From Distichodus sexfasciatus (taxonomy: Eukaryota; Chordata; Actinopteri; Characiformes; Distichodontidae), in the NCBI GenBank assembly GCA_032718565.1, contig JAVGVS010000018.1, forward strand, positions 124,001 to 188,000: a DNA stretch of 64,000 bases, written 5' to 3'. Of this stretch, positions 55,265-64,000 are shown piece after piece (position 1 is the first letter of the stretch; each line of letters begins with the position of its first letter). Below the pieces are notes generated by a model. It was not told the DNA's origin, made no database searches, and worked only from the letters and a program-made list of their open reading frames with translations. The position numbers and the translations under genes are program-made.

Positions 55265-55677
55265 GGTTTTAGCTTTTTCTGATGGCTGCATTTAGTCTCT
55301 TCATAGCCGCGTTTCCGAGCGAATAGCTGCTGTTTCCTGCCCCTCGGCCCCGGGCTTCAGCTGTGTGAGGCTGAGGGCTGACAGGGCGCTGGCTGGCTGA
55401 GGGGCTGATTTAAAGCGTGAAGGGCACTACAGTATGACATGCCCACTAGGAGCCCCTCACTGCCCCGCAGGCCCATCTGACCCCACTTGCCCCGCTCCAG
55501 CTGCCCGAGCGTTCAGGGCTTTGCAGGCGCTGCCTCACATTATGCCTGTAGAAAAAAAATTAAGCGCCTCAAATAAAGTGCCTCAAACTGGGCCCTGCGA
55601 AGAGCAGCACAGGATGCTAGCAGCTCGGTTGTGACATGCAATAGAACTTTTTATTTTACACATTTTATTCTTTAAAA
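55265..55677. other. GC-rich then AT-rich DNA
   Basis: A GC-rich stretch at 55310-55540 with overlapping short frames and no motif. Nothing recognised. Confidence 0.45.
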
Positions 55678-55951
55678 TTTCACCAACAGTTCTTAAGAAG
55701 AAATTTGCTCTTAAAACCCACACGATTTTCACAAAGATGCTGACGCTGACCAGTGTGATCTTATTTAAGATAACTACAATCTACAACTGCTGAAGAGTGC
55801 TCTTACTCTTGCATTCCTGTTTGTGTCATAAGCTTTATTAGATTATTGGGTTTTCTCCAATTCTACAGTTGTATAATATTTTACTATTTAAATGTCTTAA
55901 CTGTTTTAAGAACAAATTTATGAAAAAAGTTATTGGTGAATGAGGCCCAGT
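55678..55951 (+). mobile_element. Family G element, uninterrupted copy
   Basis: From TTCACCAACAG at 55679 through AAGAAGAAATTTGCTC and TTTTCACAAAGATGCTGAC to GTGAATGAGGCCCAG at 55936-55950. About 270 bases. It shows what the interrupted copy at 29968-32217 looked like before insertion. Confidence 0.7.
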
Positions 55952-56177
55952 TTTGCATATTATGCAGTTTTGTGACAGTAAAGCCTTACTGCCTGCAGCC
56001 ACCCATATTCCAATTTCAATTTACTTATTTGTACATTAGTAAATGCATATTTTTCTCTTCCTCACTTTTATATCTTTTTCCTTTTTAGGATTCTCTTTTT
56101 ACTGTCATATCAAACCCATTGATGCACATCATACTGTATATGGTTGTGCATGACAAATCCAGTTTTTAAGTCGGAAT
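55952..56177. other. AT-rich DNA, nothing recognised
   Basis: No feature supported. Confidence 0.5.
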
Positions 56178-56335
56178 TTACAGTATTTATCTGGCACTCT
56201 GATCCAGAGCGTCTTACATTTCCTAATTACAGGGATGGTCTCCCCGGAGCAACTTGTGGGTGAAGGGTCTTGCTCAGGGGCCCAGAGGTGGTTGTAATTT
56301 CTCCTGGTGGTGTTGAAATTCCCAATCTCAAACGA
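56178..56335 (-). repeat. SINE-B copy, truncated
   Basis: The plus strand reads CTCTGATCCAGAGCGTCTTA, CCTAATTACAGGGATGG, GGAGCAACTTG and GGGTCTTGCTCAGGGGCC: the complement of the body and tail of the 9904-10102 element. The tRNA-like head is degraded. Confidence 0.65.
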
Positions 56336-57539
56336 AATCAAGCATCAAGTATTTTCTCCAGTAGTATACAAACATTTGACATTTATTGTTTTGTTTTGTA
56401 AAAGGTATAATGTAAGACATAAAAACATATAGTGATTACGGTACAGAAGCAGACTGCTGTAACCCAGGCGTGATGGACTGTGAACCTGATCCGTGTTGTA
56501 TCAGGGCTTTTTGTCGACTCTCTCTCCTGTACAAATGCATTATGTGGCTGACTGCTTCTGTCGTGACACTGTGGTGGGCAATGGCGGCGATGAAGGTGGT
56601 GGTCCCGCCCCCTGGCACCGCTGGTGTTGGCTGGCTGTCGCTGTCAGTCAAACGGCAGGCTGGTGCTTTGCTCGGCCGTGCCCAGCGTCGCTCGCGTGAC
56701 TGCTGGGCCACACCTGTCACCCTGAGCACGTCTGTCTGAAGCTGATACTGAGTGACAGATCAGTCTCTCTCTCTATCTCTCTCTCTCCATCCCTCCCTCT
56801 GTCTGACTCACAGCCTGGCCTCGCCACTGACCCCACGATGCCTCCACAAGGCCCGCTTGTGTCACAGACTTGCACGCAGCACATAGCTCACAGTGCCTTC
56901 ATCATGCTGCTGCAGAGTTGGTGCAGTGGAGGCGGCGTGTTAAGACTAATGGAGGTCTAAGATGCATTTGGCTGGTGCGATGTTCAAAGGTGGACATGGT
57001 TTTAAAAAAGTTTGTAAAAATGAATATTGACAGTTGTATTTTAAGTCAAATGCATTCATCATTTCTACTTTGAGAAACTAAAATGGAGTTTTTGCTTAAA
57101 TGTGGAGTGTGGCTGTGTGTACGGGTACTATGTTCAGTGGGCTTCCACTATTTTAGAATATTTAAATTGTCAGGTTATATTTAAAAATCAGGAAACATAC
57201 ATATGATAATGTTGGGGTTTCTGTATATGTATGTATATGTGTTCACAAGCAATGTTTACTGAGTCTCCCAAATATATAATACTTTAAAATCAGTGAGTGA
57301 CAATATCCTCTGGGTCCTCATAATATATGAAAAACCTTTAATTTTACCAGATAAAATAATACGTTTAAAAATTTGCAAAACACAAAAGGTTCTTTTTTCA
57401 TTGCAAAAGGACAAAAGTTGAGGTGGACACAATAGGTAGATGCAAATAATCTGTGATGGATTATGACCTCTAGATCCCAAAAATATATGGCAAATGGTGT
57501 GTGTGTGTGTGTTTCTGTGCCCAAGTCCTCATCCTCTTT
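56336..57539. other. Non-coding DNA with TC patch
   Basis: Pyrimidine-rich stretch at 56763-56800 and a GC-rich block at 56560-56720 with overlapping frames on both strands (89 and 97 codons, no domain). The remainder is AT-rich. No gene recognised. Confidence 0.45.
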
Positions 57540-57800
57540 CAGCGACTCCCATGAATATGCAGCCAGCTTCCAGAGCTACTCTGCATGTATAATGAGGTGT
57601 TATGCTGTTCACTGCTGATAATGCACAGAAACAATGTTTTTAAAGGGGAGCAATGAATTACCAATGAAGTGTGAAAAGACTGATTAAAATGACTGTGGTG
57701 GCAGGCCAGAATCATCTGTCGCTCACCCGGAACCGGAGCGGAGGCAAAGAGGGAGAGTTAGCATCCATGGGTGCCATCCATTCTCACTGAATGGCAATGA
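57540..57800. promoter_or_regulatory. Candidate conserved non-coding element
   Basis: Non-repetitive block with CATGAATATGCAGCC near 57550, GTATAATGAGGTG near 57587, GATAATGCACAG near 57617, GAATTACCAATGAAG near 57654 and GATTAAAATGACTG near 57682. No coding frame. Inferred. Confidence 0.25.
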
Positions 57801-58575
57801 TGTGTTTGTTTGGGCTCTCTTTCCCCTGGCTGTCTGTACGGCTGTTGTTGGATAAAAACAGTGACTCTGCTGCACCACCTCATACTGTTGTTCTGGGTTC
57901 TGCTACAAGCAAGAACTATTTACTTTGTGGTAGTGTCTCACATGTTTGGGCACTGTTGTGCTCTTAAATTTAGCAGCGAACCAAAGCTATAGGTGAGGAG
58001 GCTTTGGTACATATTGTGGTAATACATACCACAACATTAGCGATTCTACACTGGTATTATTGTAGATAACAGACCAGACGAGCGTTCCACATTCTATTTC
58101 AGGCAACTGATAACCCCATTTGGTGTATTTGCTGGTGCTGATTTAATGACTTTGCAGGAAAAGCACTTACGCAACGCAGGTAATGGCTCAAAGTGAGAGG
58201 AGCTGTTTATTCTGATATGAATAACAAACAGACGGTTGTAGCTTTGTGGATGATTTCAGGACCGCGGATAGTTCCTCGAAAATGACTGTTTTTCTAAGGT
58301 CTTAAAATGCACTTCCAGAGGCTAACGCATCTCTCTAGTTCAAATAATAATGTTGGAAAATATAGTACTTAAGCAGGCAGCACCGAACCTAGCGGAGATT
58401 ACGTTCGTTAAAAGACTAAGTATTGTTCACCTTCCATTGTCAGTTTTATTCACTCAGCTTTGACCCACTGGAGTGTTATTCTCTTTGTTGTAGTTTCCCA
58501 AACCAGATAAAGCTTACCCCATAAACACAGCCTGATGAGGACTCCCCTGCGTTGCCTTTGTCTCTGGTGGGAGCC
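57801..58575. other. Single-copy DNA, nothing recognised
   Basis: No gene or repeat supported; only chance frames. Confidence 0.5.
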
Positions 58576-59340
58576 CTATGTGTGCCATGCTGGTGCCAGC
58601 CTCTGCCCCCCGATGCCCCGTTTACTCTGGGGGCGATCTGGCAGAGGCTCAAAGGCTTGGCATCAATCTGCCGTACTCTGTATTCTCCCGTCGTCTGTCA
58701 GAGATTCATAATTGTTGGTTGCTAGCACATTACTGGAACAGAAAACAAAGGGAGAGGCAGATGTGCGTATATGACAATTAACTCCTTTCCTGCTGACAGA
58801 TGACTGGCATAGCCTGTGGCATGATTGATGGCAGTGCCATCCCTTTTTCTGATGTTTGCCCTGCCGCTTCTTCCCCATCCCCCAACCCCCCCACCCCCAC
58901 CCTTCCAGGTCTCTCACGGCTAAAGGGCATACAGTGGGCATTCGTGCCAGCACAGGGCAAGCATAGATATTTTGATGAGGAGGCGCATTTTCAAAGCATG
59001 GCAAACCGCCCCACTGTTTGGACAGAGGCATGAGAGGGAAAATGAAGCAAGAGGGAGAGAGAGAGAGAGCGACAGAGAGAATGAAACAGACAAACAAACA
59101 AAGAGTGACACAGATTGCATCTTTAATAGCAAAAGCAGACAGTGGGTTCGCCGCAGAAAACAAGCGAGCCCCCGTGCTTTCAAAGGCAGCCTTAATGAGC
59201 AAGGAGGATCCTCTGAAGGGATTACTGCGGGACGAGCTCAGCCTTCCTACGCTTTATCTTTTTGTCAGAGTGGGCGAGTAAACATGATTGCCTGGAGACT
59301 TGTCCCCCCTCCATCTTTTTTTATTTATGGGGTCATTGTA
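58576..59340. other. GC-balanced block, possibly conserved
   Basis: Contains a 179-codon minus-strand frame (58663-59202) and mirrored plus frames (126, 87 and 77 codons). The GA-rich tract at 59050-59105 produces their low-complexity parts, and I recognise no domain in any of them. The texture suggests conserved non-coding sequence rather than coding sequence. Confidence 0.35.
58873..58902 (-). other. G-quadruplex-forming motif (minus strand)
   Basis: Five C-runs of three to seven bases with one- or two-base linkers (CCCCATCCCCCAACCCC and onward). The complementary strand fits a tight G-quadruplex consensus. Confidence 0.8.
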
Positions 59341-59475
59341 CTCTTGGCCTGATATTGTTTAGAGCAGCACTGATTATACTGTAAAACTAGTGGCTAGTTT
59401 CTCTGTATTCACATGGTCTATGGCAATATGAAAATTTGCAATACCAGTTTGACTTAAGAGCCCAATCCTTTACCA
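59341..59475. other. Non-coding DNA, nothing recognised
   Basis: Short AT-rich linker. Confidence 0.5.
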
Positions 59476-59479
59476 GCAG

Positions 59480-60350
59480 CATCCTTGACACTTCCTTGAA
59501 ACAAAATATGGGGTACTGAGCATCACTGACATGCTACATTTAGTCGGTGTGTTTTTTCCTTCCCCCGGCGGACCTGAGAACCAGCCAAATTGGAAAGTGA
59601 CGGCTAGCCGGTCACCGCTAAACCCATCAGTGGGAGTCTCCCATCCACCTCCATTGTTCTCTCCACCTGTATGTGAATTAACCCCACACGGTTCCACCCA
59701 AACTCTGTCAGCCATTAAGTGCCATTATGGTTAATTTGAGAGAGCCCCTGTGACTCTTCGCCAACTCAGCGTGTGGGACGTTACCTGCGCCTTTTCGTTT
59801 CAGGGAAAACGACCAGAAGGCACTTTCATTCCTTTGCAATTATAAGGTCCTCGACTGTGGTACATGACACGGCGAGAGTCGCTTTTTCGGTAAGGGGAAA
59901 AACTTGAGATCGATGTTGAAAATAAAAAATATAATACAATGAGAAAGGAGGTCGGTAAAAGGAGCCGCTTTTCCCATGCCGAAGCCTCACAGGAAGCCTC
60001 TCAGTTGAGGAAAATAGGACAGGAAGGGCTCAGCGCTGGGGAAGACGGAGGCTGGTGGGGGATATCTTTAACTGCATGATAATAACACTGGTAATGGAAA
60101 CAATAATAGGGGCCTAGGCACAAAGCAGCAGCATGACAGCACTCCATTCAGCATGCATCAAAGCTGGCTGTGTGTGCGTGTGCGTGTGTGTGCGTGTCAG
60201 AGTGTGAGCGTGTGACTGAAAGAGTGGGTGATTGAGATGAGGCGTAATTGAGGCTGAAGCTGTTTTGATGGGGCCGTGTGGACGCTCCCAGGGCTGTTTA
60301 TTTGGCGAGAGGCACTGCTCCAGAAACTCGGGCTTGATCAGCAGTGTGTG
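59480..60350. promoter_or_regulatory. Candidate conserved non-coding elements
   Basis: Repeat-poor, GC-balanced DNA with TGTGAATTAACCCC near 59671, GCCATTAAGTGCCATTATGG near 59710, GATGAGGCGTAATTGAGGC near 60235 and CAATTATAAGG near 59838. It is interrupted by imperfect TG repeats at 60168-60198. Frames of 67 and 81 codons on opposite strands lack motifs. Confidence 0.3.
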
Positions 60351-61139
60351 CTGGTGAGTTGGGGAGAGGAAGCTGGACCAAAATCTCGACAGCAGATGTT
60401 ACATGTGTCCGATCAACACCTTGCTACAGATTCCTTCCCATAAACGTATTCTGCATTCTTGGTTCATATTAATTAAGCTATTGCCGATGATTGAGCTTAG
60501 AATAATTCGATGCACAACAGAATAAAGACATGCAGAGTGTTTCTGGAGTGGATTGGTTTCTCAGATTTGATGTTAATAGTAGGGTTAAGGCTGTTGGTTG
60601 AAGAACCTCACAAAGATAGTAAACCAGACCTTTGGTGTGTACGTTGTTATGTGAGTGCAACAGTGTCTCCCCCAGGGAGCAGATAACCATTGAGATGTGG
60701 GCTGGGCAAATCTGACTGTGCTGAGTCTATGCAGATCTGACCTGACCTTAAAGGGCTTAGATACAGCTGCAAATGAGAATGTATTGTGTGTTTGTAGAAA
60801 AAGAAAGTGTTAATTAAAATGTCCTATGCCTGTAGATGGATAGATAGATGAATGTACAGATGGGGGGATGAAAGGAAAATGCTGCGTGCTGCAATTTGAT
60901 CAAATCCCGACATGGAAACAGTTCAAAGTAAATGAAATGTGCGCTGCAATTTCAAATGGTTCTGGAGCTGGAATTGAACATTTCGCATGAAGCAGGAGAT
61001 GAACGGCAGCAGCTCTGCACTTATTGCGTGGCGTGATGAGGGCAAACTGGATTCAAAATGCATTCTGTGCACTCTGTGGTTGGTGCAGGGTCACTTTAGG
61101 TGAACACACACATGCTAACCCAAGGGTCTGGAGACAGGC
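60351..61139. other. Single-copy DNA, nothing recognised
   Basis: Contains a short (GATA)/(GATG) run near 60837-60852. No gene recognised. Confidence 0.5.
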
Positions 61140-61168
61140 GTGTGTGTGTATGTGTGTGTGTGTGTGTG
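61140..61168. repeat. (TG)n microsatellite
   Basis: TG repeat with one TA interruption. Confidence 0.95.
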
Positions 61169-61907
61169 GTGTAACATGCGTGTGGTCTGTGTGTAGGAGG
61201 CTGTGCTGCAGGGCACTAAGCTTCTCTATACCTCCATCTGCTCACTTCCTCCAGAGCCTACTTCCCACCTGAGCCCAGTCTGCACACGCACAGAGGCAAA
61301 CACACACACACAAATGCATGCATGCACACAAGCATCCTCAAACGCCCACGCACACTAATGCATGTTTTTTTGAATATCTGTGGGATTTAGAGGTCACTAT
61401 CGTCACTCATCTATTATATATGTATTCTTAGCTATGTAATGTGTAATGGGACATTTTTGCTAATTGCTTCAAAGGCCATATTGGGGTTTTCCTATGACAG
61501 TGATGACATTTGGTTGCCACAATGGTGAATATATTGGTTGAACACACACTCACACTAGAGGTCATAAGTATGTATGGATGGTCAGAAATGCATATGTATT
61601 GTCATAGTCAATATTTACAAAATAGTCGCAACAATATATTGAGTAAATACGTGTACATGCGCAGGCACATCCTTTCACACCCGTTTACACAAACGCTTAT
61701 TTATTTTTATGTAATTGTGGGGTCTAGTGGTCATAATAGTCTATATATGCATATGTATTATATATTATATACATATTGTGTATGTTATGTGATATATTTG
61801 CTACCTGCCAATATATGTGTGTACATCTATATAAAATATCTAAATAGTGTATATATCCACATTCCCTCACTGGTCAGTGTATTGGGTGAACTCGTGCGCA
61901 TGTGCAA
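61169..61907. other. AT-rich DNA with CA-rich and TATA-rich stretches
   Basis: Imperfect CA repeats near 61282-61345 and alternating TA-rich sequence at 61740-61850. The 162-codon frame at 61510-61998 runs through these and is not a credible gene. Confidence 0.55.
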
Positions 61908-61932
61908 ACACACACACACACACACACACACA
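61908..61932. repeat. (CA)n microsatellite
   Basis: About 12 uninterrupted CA steps. Confidence 0.95.
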
Positions 61933-62149
61933 ATCGTGAGATGTAGGACACACGATCGAAAAGCCAATTCGGCACAGCAAGGGAGAGGCTTAATATGAAT
62001 AGATGAGAGCGTGTCGACCAAGCTGACTGTATGCACTGCAGCAGGGTGGTTCAGCACAGACATGCAGTCTTCCTCTCCAGTAGCAATGATGGTTTTAGAG
62101 TTTAAAATATTGTGCTTATTATATTAATATTATGCCATTTCTGGCTGCG

Positions 62150-62510
62150 CATCTTTGATGAAATTTATGAGGAATCTAGTGTCTCATGATCCTTTAGAAT
62201 CCTGCATAATTATCTCCAAAGACTCGCGTGTCCGCCACAGTTAAGACTGTCACATATGTGTCTTTGTTACGGATGCTCATCATGTTCGCCACGGGAACTG
62301 ATTGGTGGGCGAGGTGCCCATCTAATTCACTTACGCTGAGGACGGGCACGATGCCCGTCTGCCTGAAACGCTCTGTCTGTTTATGGGTCCAAATTGATGC
62401 CGTTATGGCATCACACCTCTCTCAGAGCCAGCCTGTGTTTAACACCTTTATGGGCTTTTTTAGGTGTACGATGAGAGTGATATTGACCACTGAGAGTGTA
62501 CTTAAGCACT
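62150..62510. promoter_or_regulatory. Candidate CNE with perfect palindrome
   Basis: GC-balanced block with CATCTAATTCACTTACG near 62319, CCAAATTGATGCCG near 62388 and a perfect 8+8 inverted repeat at 62341-62359 (GACGGGCA, loop CGA, TGCCCGTC). A 100-codon frame (62228-62530) overlaps but has no recognisable domain. Confidence 0.3.
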
Positions 62511-64000
62511 TGTCTCGTAAATGTCTTTAGTTATCTTTTTATTTAGTATTGCTTCATGTCATTCAGTGATGCACTGTACCTTCCACCTGTGACTTATACT
62601 CTTTCAATAAATCAGAGGCCAAATGTATGTGATGTCAGAAAGGTAGCAACAAGGTAACCAGTAGTAGCTAGGGAGCCCAGTCCCTAATTAGTTTGGCAGT
62701 CTACCAGAAATAAAACACAGAGCCCAAAATATTCCACTTTGCAACCATGATGCAGCACGTAGCAAAAATGCCAGTTGTCCTGAGATATTCCTGGCAATAA
62801 AGTAGCAATATTGACATTGATATAAAAGTGGAAAACAACAGTTAATACAATGCTTTACTCGATTCTAAAACCACAATGGGAAGAGGATTTTGATACCATT
62901 TTACCTCATGTGAAAAGTACAAAGCAGAATGTAGACAAGATGTGCAAAATCTGATCAAAATATGTTTTGAGGATTTTTTCCTGCTTATGCACAATGTTGC
63001 ACTGCAGTCCTTGACAGTCTGAGTAACATAAGTCATGCAAGCTCTGTGTATGAGTGGATGTGGTGGGCATTGCCTGCTGTGCAGGGCAGGGGGAGCCCGC
63101 AGGCTAGGGTGGGCACATGATGCCATGTCTACAGACAGGATCATTGGTATTCCGTGAGCCGCTTTACTAGATCTGCAGAAGCAGCAGCAATCTGGCTGCC
63201 CACCGCCCGGCCCAGCCAAGCACACACAGAACAATAGAGCTCATCAGAGGGCCATTACCAGCAGGACTTAGTTATATACCCCCTACACACACGCCCTCAT
63301 AGACACACACACCTCACAACGACAATCACACACTAGTGCATACTATCACACACAGGGCACTAATTCCTTACACATTGACGCACAGCAACAAACACATTTG
63401 CTCACCGAGACAAGGGAGCACAGGATTTCCTATTAGTAGAGATTTTATTATTTTTCATTACTGTAGATCCGTGAATTTCATTTTGTTTTTCTGAGCTACC
63501 GTGACCAGATGGTAAGGAGCTAAAGCACTACTGCTCTCGCAACTATGCTAAGCCTTCTGTTCCAAACACCAGCGTCTCTGAATGGATGAGACACCAGGTC
63601 TCGGCAAAACACAGAGCAGTGGACCTTACGATGAGCATCTCCCAACTGAGCACGGCTCCCAGTTGACTCCAATGTTTAAAGCTTCTGCCATATGTGTTTC
63701 CATGGATGGCACGTTTCGCTTATTAGCTTATTATCCAGAGGTTGTGATTTATGGTTGCCAAGAAACAATCAAATCCCATGTCTGCCTGGAAAAAAATCCC
63801 TCCCTCTCACAAAAGCAGCAGCAAACCAGCTTCATCTACCCCCCAGCAAGCAGCTCTTAATATCAGATGTACTGCAGAGTGTCCATGACTTGCTTGTCAG
63901 GACAAAATCAACATGTGTTAGATCTTTGATTATTATAATGATGCCTGTCTATGTTCAGCTAACTTTCTGATTTAACTTTCAAGTAGTTTGTCGCATGATT
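62511..64000. other. Single-copy DNA with CA-rich stretches
   Basis: Imperfect CA-rich sequence at 63275-63400. Two 92-codon frames near 63582-63970 and a 130-codon minus frame at 62842-63234 have no motifs. No gene, RNA or full repeat recognised up to the window edge. Confidence 0.5.

Noticed and set aside
58663..59202. 179-codon minus-strand frame
   Set aside because: No domain recognised, overlaps several plus-strand frames, and part of it derives from a GA-rich tract.
61510..61998. 162-codon frame
   Set aside because: It crosses alternating TA-rich DNA and a (CA)n microsatellite and shows no motif.

Overview
The window reads as vertebrate nuclear DNA, almost certainly from a ray-finned fish: AT-rich non-coding sequence, many (CA)n, (TC)n and (GA)n microsatellites, several tRNA-derived SINE families with ATTC-type or LINE-like tails, a fish-type Tc1/mariner element, and short hAT-like and PIF/Harbinger-like elements. 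There is no prokaryotic gene organisation. I found no complete host protein-coding gene. Most open frames are chance frames in low-complexity DNA or lie inside repeats, so this looks like a gene desert or the inside of a very large intron.

Layout. Positions 1-5000: microsatellites, purine tracts and one candidate conserved non-coding element (CNE). 5000-11000: a 250-bp fold-back element, LINE-tail-like sequence, two tRNA-type SINE families (called SINE-A and SINE-B here) and a homeodomain-type TAAT cluster at 9.45-9.66 kb. 11000-21000: mostly single-copy, CNE-like sequence with a pyrimidine tract at 12.9-13.1 kb and one possible 100-bp coding exon at 19003-19102. 21000-29000: scattered SINEs, a two-copy unidentified repeat (family H), hAT-like ends and GC-richer CNE-like blocks. 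29968-32217: a three-layer nest in which a short inverted-repeat element (family G) was invaded by a SINE (SINE-C), and a Tc1/mariner element then inserted at the SINE boundary. 32800-38935: a 640-bp inverted-repeat element, a PIF/Harbinger-like element and locally duplicated modules. 39000-44500: compound microsatellites, a 31-bp minisatellite, and a pyrimidine-to-purine strand switch at 42.1-43.0 kb that may be a promoter and first exon. 46000-49600: a hAT-like element, a CpG-rich block, a 20-bp minisatellite and a G-quadruplex motif. 51000-56400: more SINE, hAT and family G copies. 56400-64000: mostly single-copy CNE-like DNA with (TG)n/(CA)n tracts.

The host sequence between the repeats most likely does regulatory work: blocks rich in TAAT/ATTA and TGATTAAT-type sites without coding potential are typical of DNA around vertebrate developmental genes. 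That is inference from composition; no alignment could be run. The best-supported autonomous gene relic is the Tc1 transposase, whose catalytic half is open but whose N-terminal half carries two stops and a frame change.
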